Assembly (NCBI GenBank): GCA_027922465.2
Contig: BQMF02000665.1
Coordinates: forward strand, 1 to 64,000
Source: Turritopsis dohrnii
Taxonomy: Eukaryota > Cnidaria > Hydrozoa > Anthoathecata > Oceaniidae
Direction of reading: 5' to 3'
DNA: 64,000 bases
Under the pieces are notes generated by a model. The model worked only from the letters and a program-made list of their open reading frames with translations. It did not search any database and was not told where the DNA came from. Position numbers and translations under genes: made by a program. This document shows positions 33,895 to 45,906 of the stretch, piece after piece. The number at the start of each line of letters is the position of its first letter. The stretch's first letter is position 1.

Positions 33895-34588
33895 TGTCGG
33901 TGATCGCAGGTAAGACTCTACTTTTTCTGAACTAATGAAATTGAAATATTGTAAGCACTCGCTGATCTGTAAATTCCATGAATTCGTAATCTTGTAGACA
34001 GAGTGGAATTTTACAAACTTATTTTTCAATTTTCTCGTCTACTTTTCCATTTCCTACAAAAATTACATCATGAGAAAAACCAAAAAATAAGATATAAAAT
34101 TTATAAAAATTTATTAGATATTTTCTTCAAAACTGCGATGATAATTTTTGAAGCCAAAGTTTTGAAACACACTGTATAACGGAACAGCAGTTATTGTCAT
34201 TAACTCAAAATCAAAAATTTACGATTCATTAAATACCAACAAATTACTTTAGATTCAAGAAAATCCAAGAATGCATACAAGAACTTCAGTAATAATCCTG
34301 AACAAATATTCGTGAAATATTCAATATAAAACATGAGCGTTTCTTCAATTTCAAAAATCGTTTTAGATTTCTTGTCTTGAGGATAGCTCCAATCACGATT
34401 TTTAATTTCTTGCTTTTCTAGTGTATAATGACGTCAACGCAAGTCATGTTTATATTTCAAAGTTGTTCCAAATCCCCTGAATTACATTCCCAAAGTAGCA
34501 TAAGTTTGCTTTACGGATGCGTACATCGCTTTCAGTTAAGTATAAAAGAAAAGAATGTACAAGCAATATCGTAACGTTGGACTCCTCC

Positions 34589-35927
34589 TGTTACACCCTC
34601 AAATGTAGTAACTCGGTCAAATGTAGTAAATTTTCTACGACAAATGTAGTAACTCCGTTAAATGTAGTAAAAATCTCCGTCAAATGTAGTAACGCTAAAT
34701 GTAGTAAAAATTTACGACAAATGTAGTAACTCCGTCAAATGTAGTAAACCTACGACAAATGTAGTAAACACCTTTAAGTTTGGAATGAGCCATAATTAGG
34801 CCAAACACGTGAAGGTCTTCACCAGATAACTTTTCAAGGGCTATCAGGTGGCTGCATAATTAAAACCAAAATCGCGAATGCGCAGTAAAAAAGACGCTAA
34901 TATGAACTGAATGAGCCGTAATTAGGAGAAACACATTAAGGTCTTCGCCAAGTAATTTTTCCAGTGCTATCAGGTGGCTGTGTAATAAGCCTGGAATTTG
35001 CGCATGTGCATTTACAGAATGATAGTACACGTAAAATCAGTCATAATTAGGCAAAACACATGAACGTCTTCACCAGGTAACTTTTCAAATGTGGCCATAT
35101 AATAAAACCAAAAATCGCGCATGCGCAGTAGAAATATGCTAGTATGAGGTAAATGAGACATAATTAGGCAAAACACATCAAGGTTTTCATCATGTAATAT
35201 TTTATTTTAACTGATAAAATAATCGGTAAATACTGAAAAATAATCAGTAATTTATCATTATTACTGATTCATCGAACGAATTACTGATAAATCGAACGGA
35301 TTTCTGATTATTTATCAGTATTACTGATTATTACTGATAAATTTCTGATAAATTACTGATTAATTTATCAGTAATATCGCTTGTTATGGTTTTCCCTCAA
35401 ACCATCACATATACATGTATTTTCAGTACTGGTAACAAAACATAAGAAGTGTTTGTTTGAAGGTATCCTGAATTCAATTGACGGCACACATACAAGGGTT
35501 TACCTATTTCTCACAAACTAAGAGTCGGTTAGAAATGAAATATTTAATTAAAAAGGGACAATATGCTAACTGCGTGCTTCACTAAAGGTTATAACTCCCT
35601 ATGTCCCAGTTAAAACCTTCGAGCGTTTTAACTTAGTATGGCTCATTAACCTCATACAAGTATATTTCTACTGCGCATGAGCGATTTTTGGTTTTATTTT
35701 ATGGCTACTTAACAGCCGTTACAAAACTAATTGATGCAGACGTTTATGCGGTTTGCCTCTTTATGACCCATTTTTCTTGTATTGACAGTCTTATCATGGA
35801 GCTACCTGATAGCACTGAAAAATTACGTAGTGAAGACTTTGATGAGATTTGCCCAATTGTGGCTCACCCAGGTCATGTTATCCGGGTGTTTCACTGCGCA
35901 TGAGTTACTACATTTGACGGTGTAACA
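34589..35927. mobile_element. Fold-back element with TGTAGTAAC minisatellite
   Basis: Inverted ends TGTTACACC(C/G)TCAAATGTAGT, flanked on both sides by CCTCC. Near the left end AAATGTAGTAA recurs about ten times with ~15-30 bp spacing (34604-34775). Then come four ~120-bp units starting at about 34788, 34910, 35035 and 35150, each with a CATAATTAGGCAAAACACAT theme. An AT-rich palindromic core of TTACTGATAAAT motifs lies at 35205-35385, and a shorter inverted arm closes the element. No coding. Confidence 0.7.
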
Positions 35928-36620
35928 CCTCCACTCCGTTTATTTGATCCTGATTATACCTTATGTTTCAACTACTTTTTCCAAAGCTTTGTCGCATAAC
36001 AAATGAACGAAAGAATAAAAACAACAAAAGCAACAGAAACAACTGCAGCAGCAACACCTGCAGCAGTAACAAATGCAGAAAAAAAAGAAAGTAGATAAAG
36101 TGATTAGCAGACAAAAAACAAAATGAATCGAGACCAAAAAAAAGTTTTGTAGATTAAAATAAGCGATTTGTATAAGAAAAAACTTTGTCACATAAATGTA
36201 CTTACAACGACCTATCGAAACATTTCCAACATCCTTGCATTAAAACATTATAAAGAGCAATGAAGAATGCAAAGTCAGTTTATAAATACTCTTTGAGGAA
36301 ATGTTCTAGAATTTTTCAGTTTTCGATTGCAACATCTGTTTTAATACAATGACAGAACATATTTTTCCGCCTACTTTTGCATCTTTGTGTGTTTGAATTA
36401 TGAATAGTGGTTTGGTTTTACATGAGTATGTGATGATGATAGCGGCCGTCAAACTCGTAGCGAATCAGATTACTCGAATTCAATACAAAGACAATATTTG
36501 TCAAAAGCAACTGGTGTTGTTATAATTAAAAACTGTTCACGACCTTTTAAGCGATTATCATTTTTTTGGCAGTAGTACCAGTAGAGATTATGTCGGTTGT
36601 GACACTTAGTATGCCTTGTA
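35928..36620. other. No feature recognised
   Basis: Contains a short CAGCAG/AACAA-rich low-complexity stretch at about 36018-36075 and nothing else identifiable. Confidence 0.45.
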
Positions 36621-37478
36621 CAGTGTGTCCCAGAGAATGTCGGTATGAGATTTTAACAACTTAACATTTTTTACACATGTATCGGATTTCAGCGATGTTT
36701 ACACCATTCGATAGGATTTTATTCAAGGATTTTAAAAATATATATTTTATTCTCCAAATACTTTTTACTTTGGAAACAATTAAGGAGTTTACCATGAAAA
36801 AATCCAATTAGCTTCTTAATGGTTAATTAACACATCTTACATAACAACTATCAAAGGTCATTACCAGAAACAATAACAAGTCAAGAGGCTGTAAAACACA
36901 AGAGTCATTAAAAACAAAATTTTAAGCTGTCTCTGAACACAGTGATTTGCTCTTGCTGTCATTTAATGAAGAGCGACGAATAAAATTTTGATTTTGTCTA
37001 AGATTATTTGCTTCGTTAACAATTTTCAACTCTGATAGACTCTGGATCTCAGTGGAGAAAACTTTCTGTTTTAAGTAGCAGCTAAAGATTGCTCATAGGA
37101 TGTGCAAAATTTTGTAAAAGCCCTTGTCTCACAATTCCCAAATTTTATTAATTTTAGTGTGTTCAATAACACCGCGACAAGTTCTTACTAAATAAAAGCA
37201 TAATTGCATGTGAAAATTCACTTAAGGAATTAATGACCGTGACAGTTTAAAGAAATCCTATTTACTACAAAGGTTTTGGACTAAATTACTTGAAATATCG
37301 GTTTTTAACATTCTGGAAAGAAATCCTATCGATGGTATAAAAATCGCTAAAACCTGACAACCTCGCCATCCGTATATCCAAAAGGCAAGAAGCCCTGGGG
37401 ACGAGGTTGAAAACCTGATATATATGTAAAAAGTTATAGCTTGTTAAAATCTCAGACCGAAATTCTCTGGGACACATG
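36621..37478. mobile_element. Mariner-like non-autonomous element
   Basis: 858 bp between CAGTGTGTCCCAGAGAATGT and its near-complement (inverted ends extend over 35 bp, into GAGATTTTAACAA), flanked by TA. Carries a solo Mutator-like end at about 37365-37410. No transposase. Confidence 0.8.
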
Positions 37479-38761
37479 TATTGCTAAAACAATACAGAAC
37501 TAAAACATACAGTGTGCATCAAATGTCGTTAAGAAATTAATGAGTTTTTCCAAATTTCTTTTTCGATTTCCTTTTCTTTATGTATGCCATTTCCTGCGAC
37601 AGGTACATCATGAGAAAGACAAAAAAAGATAAAGATTCCATTCCATTCCAGTTGAATAATTACTTGAAAAACTTCAGTAACATTGTTTCCAATTTTTTGA
37701 TAGACACTGCAGATCAATGTACAAAGCGTGCTTTGATTACTTCCATTATGGCGGGTATTATTAAAACAATTTAGATTACTTTTACTAATAATATGAAGTG
37801 CCATGCAATAAATGTATTTTCCTTTTATTCAAATCCACAAACATGCTTTGATGAAGAAGGAATTGGACCGATGAACCAACTGATGACACGAAGTTATTGA
37901 ACGGTAATGATAATGAATTTTCCATATGTTATGTTGTAACGATTCTGCTTAAATCAAGAATTCTTAGATCAATCAAGAGAGGATAAGTGTGCTGATGCGT
38001 ATCCCATCCATCAGTGTCTCGATAAGACGGTGTTTATTCTAGCAGGAGCAATGCAACAGGTTTTATGATCGAGTTCAGCTAAAAGCAGTGTTTGTGACCT
38101 TAAGGACATATTTGTTGAAACATTACTACAAAGGAGTGCATTTTCATAGGAATATATACACTATTTTAATAAAAATGCTCTTCATTGCAGTGACTTTTTG
38201 AAGATTTTGCCTACTGGGTACATAACTGCATAAATGTGGCAGAGGAATTTGTCGCCCCTGAAGTAAGTATTTCCCATATGTGGTGATAAAGCTTCAACAT
38301 TCCAGCACTTATCCATTCATTGTTTCTTTAGCATATCAACTAATTGTTTTCAACTGACTCGAATTTATCCGACTGTTTATTTATCATTTATCCGACTATT
38401 TATCTCACTACAGGTACAATCTTTCGATTGATTGTCTTTTAAATGCCAGAGTGTGTATCTTGGTAGGGGTTGTGTTGAAACAAGAACTCAAGAAATACAA
38501 GACAGGCGTTTCATCTTATCATTTAGATCAAATATGCTGCCCTGGGGTAGTCAGGCCTTGATATGAATACCAAGTCTAAATCACCGGTAACCGATAGCTG
38601 GTTGATCGAGTTAGTGGTTTTTGATCGAGTGATAAACTTTTGTAGATTTTTTGCAAAACCTTTGTTTTTAAGCACCAATCCTGGAAGTGTATCACATTTT
38701 TTAAATTTGTATATTCGACATAAACGGAGGTCTTTCAACAACTTCTAGTGCAAACCGGCCC
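37479..38761. other. No gene; one solo mariner-like end
   Basis: TACAGTGTGCATCAAATGTC at 37509 is a single CAGTGTG-type terminus without a detectable partner nearby. The remainder is AT-rich without recognisable features. Confidence 0.45.
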
Positions 38762-38919
38762 TTAAAATGTTTTTTTTTCTTTTTCTTTTTTTTATTTCTC
38801 TTCTTCTTTTTTTTTTTTTTAGTAAGGTATTTTTACAATAATATATACGTCTAATACATTACATAAAAATGAAAATACAAAATACAAGATTCAGTGGATT
38901 TGACACACCGCTTCAGTAT

Positions 38920-39282
38920 TCAGTGCATCGTTTGATAGAGAGTTGTAAAGGTATCGTCGAACCATGCTTTTCTTGTTCCCCTTATACAAAGAATGATTGC
39001 CTTTATGAGGGCAAAGGACACTTTCCGTCGCACCCAGCTGTCAAGAATACAAATAGGCTGCTTCCTTTTTTCTGCTAATAATTCGATTAGCCTTTTGAAG
39101 AAAACGTGACATTCACGACCCATACCACCAAGAGCGCTGAAAACAAGTGGCGTAAACGAGCCATTCTCCACATTCAGAACTCTTTCGTTATATGATTTCT
39201 TTTTCTCTTTTTCATTTATTTCGTACATTTTTTTTGTTTCCTTGTCAACGTAACGACCAGCTGTTGGGTTAAAAACCCTCAC
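38920..39282 (-). pseudogene. LINE C-terminal fragment (nuclease-like tail)
   Basis: Reads VFNPTAGRYVDKETKKMYE, then LVFSALGGMGREC, then WVRRKVSFALIKAIILCIRG. The last two blocks match the fragment at 57587-57820. It probably continues the ORF that ends at 39471 after a frameshift or nonsense change. Confidence 0.6.
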
Positions 39283-39470
39283 GTCAAAAAATGCTTTTGG
39301 CCAGTTGTCCAGAAACCACGTGCTGAGATGTCCAGTCTCGCGTCATTCGTTCTGTTTGCTGTTCTTTCGTTCAATGTCTCACCAGAAAGTGGATGTAACT
39401 GCGGTTCGATTTTCAAGTCCGGACAAACTTCTGTTAGTAGGTGTGCAGTCGTGTCTCTTAAAGAATTGTG

Positions 39471-40178
39471 TCACTGCGTTACGAAACCTCCTTTCTTACA
39501 GGAAAGTGCGTGCTGGAGGTTGAAAGCGGCTCCACAAGCGCATTTCTCTGGCAGACGTGATAAATTGTGTCCGTAGCGGATCTTAATCAGGTCCCAGAAC
39601 GATTGTTTGTCAAGGCGATATCCTTCATCGGGCAAAGGTAGTGTTGTGAACCATAAGGAAGCACCATTTTCGCAGCTGATATCTAAAAGTTTTCTCTTCT
39701 CATCGCTGATGCATGTGCGTATCTTTTCAAGTGCTTCCTTGTTTTTCGTCGTCTTCCGATGCTTGATCCGGTTTTTCACAATCTTCGTCTGCTTGTCCAT
39801 GGTGCTCGTTTGACGGTTCTGGGCAATTATGTCATCTTGCAATTGTTCTGTGATTTCGCAGGAGTTGTTGAATTCTATCGTTGCTTGCTCCTCAAGTATC
39901 GGAATTCTCAATCCTCCCATGCTTGGCGGTAACGAAAAGAGTTTTCTCTCTATTCCTGTGGGGATGATTCCTCCTGTGAAGACTGGAATTAGCGTTGTGG
40001 TGATGAACTCGTCAACTTTCTTTAGAGCTAGAAATGCATTTGGAATGGTGCGCATACAGTAGTTGAATTTGTGCTTATAACCTGAGACGAAGCACGTATA
40101 GGCTTGCTGCGGTGCAAATTCTGCCATTTTTGCTAGCGTTGTCAGTTCTTGAATCCAAGTTTCAATTTTTTCCTCCAA
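39471..40178 (-). pseudogene. LINE RT thumb and Cys/His region
   Basis: 235 codons after the RT palm, including LPPSMGGLRIP, SLWFTTLPLPDEGYRLDKQSF and the zinc-binding-like CACGAAFNLQHALSC. It is separated from the palm ORF by a frame change near 40180-40310. Confidence 0.6.
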
Positions 40179-40313
40179 AAACCCTGTTCGGTAGTTTTCC
40201 GATCCAATCGTTGCACCAAGGTGTTTTTTGCCCTCTGTTGTGATCTTTATTTCCGTTCCTTCGAAGAGTTTTCTTGCTTCATCAAGATGGTTCGGTTTGA
40301 CAATGAGCCACGT

Positions 40314-40862
40314 TTAAGTTGCTTGCTGAAAGTATCCATACTTGGGGCCTGTTAGTTCGATGAAATCCCACAATTTCTTCAGGCCTTTAACAGTTCCTGC
40401 GCCGAATAGGTCATCCGCATAGCTTGCTGATTTTGCATTTGTTTTGGATCGTTCTAGATGATCAATAGCTTGCAGGATGAGTGGGATCGTAGCAATGGCG
40501 TATACAAACATGGCTACCGGATCTCCTTGTGTGGTACCTTCGGATGATTTGAGCTCGACGCCACCAAGGACAAAGAGTCGCGATTCAGCTTGATAGCAAT
40601 TCTGATTATACATTGAGAGGGATGGGCAAATGACCGTAATGTTATGTAAGAAGACTTTCCTATTTACGTTGTTGAATGCGTTAGCTGCGTCAACCAAGAT
40701 TACTGCCTCTGTATCGCTCTGTTCGAAGATTCTGCGTAATGCATGGACAGCTGCCTTGCAACCCGCGTCTTGACCAGCGCAGACTTGCAGGGAGCCTATA
40801 GAGTCAGTGATGTCTGGTTTAAGAACTCTAGCGATGGTTTTTCCGATGATTCGTCGTAGCAC
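40314..40862 (-). pseudogene. LINE RT palm domain
   Basis: 182 codons with LRRIIGKTIARVLKPDI, motif A LVDAANAFNNVNR, motif B TTQGDPVAMF and motif C SYADDLFG. The codon at 40862 is GTG, so this is an internal frame start. Just upstream, the segment expected between LIPLNKNPG and LRRIIGK is missing, consistent with a short deletion at about 40860-40875. Confidence 0.75.
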
Positions 40863-41607
40863 TCAACCCTGGGTTTTTGTTGAGAGGGATGAGTCTACAT
40901 GCCATTAGAGCTTCGAGTGAGGAAGGCGCGTGTTGCTCCGAGCACAGTTTTCTCGTCAATTGTGCAATGGCTAAACATAGATCACTCGACTCGCTGCGAA
41001 AACTGTTTGATGTCAGTATACGTCGCCATCCATCACCATCTAGTCCGGATGGCCCAGAGCCACCCTTTGTTTTGAGAGCAGCTTGTCTGATAGAATCTGC
41101 TGATATTTCTTTGAATCTAATTGGGTGAATTTTTGGTGGTGTATCTGTCAGGAGAACTTCGTCCTCGGCTTCTTTTGCGGAAGGGTGTTTTTTCATCAAG
41201 GGGTAGAATGCCGTTTTCCATATTAGTGCTGAGTAGCTTTATAGCACCGTTGATGTTTCCCTTAGACATTTTGTCGATGAATTGTTTGTCTTAGGTGAAT
41301 TGTTCGATTTTAATTGCGCTTGAATTGTTTCACCTTCTTCTATTAGCTCGACTATGTGCCCCTGTTTCCATAAAGAAAAACGTCTCTTTAAAGCTGCTGT
41401 GTGGTCTTTACTCTTTGAGTTTCGTGATGGCTTCTGTAGAAGCAAAGCCGGCATAACCATTAACGCTTTCAGTGATATTTCTTTTAAAGAGGAGTCCTCG
41501 ATGAAATGCTTTATGAGGCGTGTTTTTTCCATTATGTATTTCTTGCCTGCGTTTCCAGACGGGAGGAGGAACAAATTTCTCCGCCAAAAAACGATACGTT
41601 CATACAC
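40828..41607 (-). pseudogene. LINE N-terminal/pre-RT region, frameshifted
   Basis: Two ORF pieces (41607-41239 and 41199-40828) share a frame but are separated by a stop. A third frame between them encodes KQFIDKMSKGNINGAIKLLS and the residues after it, which bridge the gap, so at least two compensating indels have occurred. The second piece ends in the pre-palm block GGSGPSGLDGDGWRRIL and LIPLNKNPG. Confidence 0.6.
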
Positions 41608-42106
41608 GAGCTCGAGTGTGGTCGTAAATTCGGCACTGGACTTCGTTCCCCACTTAAAGCATGTTATTAAAATGTTATTAAAAGCATGTTATTAAAATGT
41701 TTCCGCATGGCTAACACCATACTCTTTTCTCACAAAGATGTGTTGTAAACGTCTGATAGTGAATACTAGCTATAGATCGCTTCAGGCAAACAAAATCGTA
41801 ACAGATGGCTCAAGTAACGTTGTCTCTTCCACCGAAAATATCATTGACGGTATGAACTTTGAATTAATTATTACCGATGCAAAATAAAGATGTAACTGAT
41901 GTTAATATCAATCCAGGGCCAAGATGTGTTTATTTTGTAAGTGTGAAAACAAGGATGGTTTAACATCTTCAACCACCCCGCTTAAAGGAACAGGCTAGCT
42001 ACTACCTGATTACAACTATTATTATTATTATTCCTGTGTATAAAACAAACAAACAACATTTTTGGTATTGGATTCCCAAACATGTATACGGTGTGAGTAA
42101 TATATA

Positions 42107-42717
42107 CAGTTGAACTCATGTAATTCGACTCTCCACGGGGATTCAAAATTTGTTCGAATTACATGAGCTTCGGATTATAAGAGTTTGGCCAAATTTTGAA
42201 AAAGAGATGATAAGGGTATTCATTATAAGTATTGCGAGATCCTACTACGTGTGGTAGGTGAGAATCAAGTCAATATTTTTAAAAAACAAGGTTTATAATG
42301 TTTTTTTTTTAAATTTTTCTCTAAAAAGGGAGTCAAAAATCTTGAAAATATGGTTGACGTCATTTGTGAACAATCCCTAACTTCACTATGTTTTCTCTCG
42401 GGTGCCATTGTTGTATGTGAACTGTCGAAACCAGAACATAACTATTCACAATAAAAGTTATTCAAAACATTCCATTAGGTGAAACGTTCGATTTATGAAA
42501 AACTCGAATTTTAGGACTTTGAATGGACGAAAAATTCCAAAATTCGATTTACATGATCAAAATTCCACCACGGGACTAAAGAATCTGTTTGATTTACGTG
42601 ATTATTCGTTCGAATTGTAGGAGTTTTCTTCTAAGGGGAAAACTCGGACGGGACCGAAGATATTGTTCGATTTACATGATTCGAATTATAGGAGTTGGAA
42701 TTACATAAGTTAAACTG
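42107..42717. mobile_element. Pogo/Tigger-like MITE
   Basis: 611 bp with imperfect inverted ends CAGTTGAACTCATGTAATTC and GGAATTACATAAGTTAAACTG, flanked by TA. The CAGTTGAAC...AATTCGA style is typical of pogo/Tigger relatives. It contains several internal TTCGAATTACATGA repeats. Confidence 0.65.
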
Positions 42718-42735
42718 TACATGGAAATTAAACTA

Positions 42736-43192
42736 TAAAGCGCTATTTCCACGCCCACGTTTGCTCGAAAGTTTCCGAGCGAACATTTTAGAGGAGAATA
42801 ACTTCTGCTAGAAATATTTCGATCATAGAATTCCACATAAAAGAATTGAATTTAATTAGCTGGTTTTCATATTCAGTAGGGGATTTAAAGATACAGAAGT
42901 TAGTTCGAAATCAACCACAAGTAGAAACCGTCTGCTATGATTCTTTTTTCGAAATTGCTCGACAGGATTGCCATTCTATGGTTCAATTTAATTGTGTCAG
43001 CACATTTTGCACGATTTTGATTGGATGAATATTTTTTCGTTCGATAGGGAGTTGAAATTAATTTAACTCACATTCGCACAGTAGAGAAAAGACATTTTTC
43101 GCTTGAAAACTAGAAAATATTAAATGCGCATGCTCAATTTTTTTCTCTGTCGAAATATTTCGATCAAAAGTGGTCGTGGACATAGCGCTTTA
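42736..43192. mobile_element. MITE with TAAAGCGCTA inverted ends
   Basis: About 457 bp between TAAAGCGCTATTTCCACGCC and its near-complement (GTCGTGGACATAGCGCTTTA). A second inner pair, CGAAAG-TTTC and GAAATATTTCGATC, is palindromic. Target duplication unclear. Confidence 0.55.
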
Positions 43193-43769
43193 GAATATGA
43201 CTACTCGCCACACATTAAAGGGGAGACTTAGTTGGCAGCGTAAAATCCCTAGGAGGAAGACGTATTGTCTTCCAAGCAAATTATCGTACTGTTCCATACC
43301 ACAACTTCGATTGGACTTCATTTCTCGTCGTAAAAAGTAAAAGTAAAAGTAAAGCAAAAACAAGATGCCTCTCCGGGAGAAAGATTTCTGCAAAATCAGC
43401 TGAAGTATGAAAAATGGAAGACTAACAATAACATTCTCGAAACTTGAATGATTGAACAATACAATACAATACAACAATGAGTGCTGCTCAGTGTAGACTG
43501 CACACAGAAGGTGGGGTTTGTAACACACAAAGTAAAATGAGTTTTGTTATTGAAATTTTGAAGTAAAATGTGTTTAAGCAACTGGCCAAAAGTAAGCTAC
43601 CAGTGAAAATTTAAGTGATTGGAAGTTATATGTTGACTCTTTTGAATGTTTGAACGAGAAATGTAAAAAGTGCTCTTATAATATAATTACATAAACAGTA
43701 CACAAATTACATAAAAGAAAAGTGTGACATAACAATCAACCCAATATGACCTAATTTAATCTAACAAAA
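43193..43769. other. No feature recognised
   Basis: AT-rich sequence between two transposons; only low-complexity (AATAC)n-like stretches at about 43455-43475. Confidence 0.45.
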
Positions 43770-43771
43770 TA

Positions 43772-45847
43772 CAGTATGTCCTAAAATAAGAGGGCCTCGG
43801 ACTTCAAGTGGCTGTAGTTTTTGACCTAGTCAATGAATATGAAAAATTTTTAGGTCAATATGAAGCTTAGGATATTCTCTTTCCAATGGATAAAAAATTT
43901 TTTATCAAATTTTAATACAACAGAAAATATTAGAGATTTTACCATGACACCATCGACTTTTGAACTTAATCATCAATTAAACTGTTTTACAAAAGAAGCG
44001 TGCATAAATAATTGCAGTAAAAAATAATTGTCAAACCAGTTTATTCTTTAAAGCTCTGTTTACATTTTAGTGGAAGCTAGTTTTTATTAGAAAGAGAAAG
44101 AGAAGAGTGTCAGAGATTCTTTTTAAGAAATGAACATTTTTGAAAGCTCTTCCACGCAAAAATGAAAATGTCCGGAAAATGTCATGGTAAAAAGTTAATG
44201 TAAAACACAATAAAAATGAGTTTCAACGAGGAATGTTAAAATATTAAAATGATCAATCGCTACAAAGCCAAGGATAAAAATATCTTTGTTTCAACCAAAA
44301 GATATACATAATAACCCAACATTTATTCAATTCAACTTTCGTTCTTCAATTTTGTTTTAATCTTAAAAATATTCAACATTCAATGTGGGATCCACCTCTT
44401 TGAATACACAAATCAACCTTTTCCTGCATAGCTCGAAAGACACTCCTAATTTCAGCAGGTTTCTGACGAAGCAAATTGAATTCATCCACAATTCTGCGCC
44501 TCAAATCAACAAGATCTCGTGGAGGTGTCCAATAAACCTTTTGCTTTAGACATCCCCAAAGAGAAAAATCACAGGGTGTTAAATCAGGTGATCAGGGTGG
44601 CCATTCGGTGGCGGTATCAAGAGCAACAATGCGATTTTGAAATTTCTGTTGCAATAGATTCTTTGTGGCATTTGCCCTATGGGCGGGTGCACCATCTTGA
44701 AACCACCACAAACCATCAAAGACCGGACCATATTTTTGGTAGTTATGAGCACAACCAGGGAAAGCAAACCTTTGCAGCATATCCCTGTACGTAGCACCAT
44801 TTACACGACGATTGAAAAAGTATGGACCGATGATGGTCCCATTTCCACATGAGGCTGCCCATACATGAAGGCTCTCACGACTATCATTCCTTTCGTAAGT
44901 GAAATCGTCAGGGCGTTGACCTTTGGGGGCGTAGCAGCGAACCCACTGATTTGACACTTGACCACTCATGTGAAAGATAGCCTCATCCCCAATGACAACG
45001 TTTGATAAAAAACGTATATTTCTAGACCTCGGTGAGAACCACCGGCAAAATCTTAATCGTCTGGCGCGATCCCCGTTTTTCAACTTCTGAACCATGGCTA
45101 TTTTGTATGGATGCCATCTCAAATCTTTTCTTGTAATGTTGTTAAATGCCGTTTTCGTAATACGAAGAGGGTTTCTTCTGCAGGATACAACACCTGGTCG
45201 CTGATTTTGCATTAGTTGACTTACAGCATTTATATTTGCAGGAGTTCGAGCTGTTCTTCGTCTTCCACTGTTGCCCTTATTACGGTTATGACTGGTACCA
45301 AAATTCTCATATTTAAAAACATTTCTTTGGATCGTTGATTTCGACGGTGGTTGTCTGTTTGGGAAAGCCACTGCAAATGCATTCCTCACATTGACGTAAC
45401 TTTTGGTTTCATACCACTTTCTAACCACAAACACTCGTTGGTCATTTGTTAACTGTACCATACTTGCCACTGCAATATTTTTTTCTCCCTCACAAAGCTA
45501 AATTATCTTACAGAAAAATGATTTTTTTTGAACAAAGATAAGGCTGTTAACACACTCTCAGAGGATTTTCGTGAAACTTTTTAAACATTTGTGTCTTTGT
45601 TACACCAAATCTTTTGCACTTGTTGAATTGCAAAACAAAAGAGTAATTGGTCGTAAATTCCACATTTAATTGATGATTAAGAGTTCAGAAACCGTGACGA
45701 AAGTTTAAATCAATGATTTTAAGTCAAATTTTAATTTTAACTTGGGTAAAGTGTATATTTTCGAAAAGCTTATTTTATTTGCTATTTTTTGGTGTAAAAA
45801 TTGCAAGGTTTAGTTGGATATTATTACTCTTATTTTAGGACATACTG
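43772..45847 (-). mobile_element. Mariner-superfamily transposon, near-intact
   Basis: 2.08 kb with inverted ends CAGTATGTCCTAAAATAAGAG (left) and its complement (right), each flanked by TA. One transposase gene on the minus strand fills the centre. The ends are still perfectly matched over about 20 bp, which suggests recent activity. Confidence 0.88.
44373..45461 (-). pseudogene. Mariner-type (DD41D-like) transposase with one nonsense codon
   Basis: The reading frame runs from the ATG at 45461 to a TGA at 44375-44373, about 363 codons, interrupted once by TGA at 44594-44592. N-terminus: helix-turn-helix (QRVFVVRKWYETKSYVNVRN) and a basic GRRRTARTP hinge. Catalytic Asp 1 is in VVIGDEAIFHMSG, Asp 2 in WWFQDGAPAHRA. 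The third lies after the stop in SPDLTPCDFSLWG, 41 residues beyond Asp 2. The motif is normally WPPRSPDL, so the stop is an Arg codon changed CGA to TGA, a typical CpG transition. Without the third Asp the truncated product could not cleave DNA. A longer upstream start is a GTG and is not needed. Confidence 0.9.
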
Positions 45848-45906
45848 TAGAAGAAAGTTTATAAAAATTCTTTAAGAAATTCGAAAAAAAAGGTTGAATG
45901 ATCTTA

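Larger units (their letters stand above)
38762..41702 (-). mobile_element. Decayed LINE with C-terminal CxC/nuclease-like region
   Basis: A minus-strand retroelement with a poly(A)-type tail (T/C-rich run at 38771-38821) and a candidate 11-bp target duplication TTAAAATGTTT at 38762-38772 and 41692-41702. The RT palm is recognisable: LVDAANAFNNVNR (motif A), EGTTQGDPVAMFVYA (motif B) and YADDLFG (motif C). It is followed by CACGAAFNLQHALSCKKGGF and a C-terminal block LVFSALGGMGREC. The CxC...HxxxC arrangement just before the end resembles LINEs with restriction-like endonucleases; this is inference. A 5'-truncated relative lies at 57584-58240. Confidence 0.65.

Noticed and set aside
45462..45470. 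Transposase start at 45470
   Set aside because: That codon is GTG; the ATG at 45461 in the same frame is the natural start.
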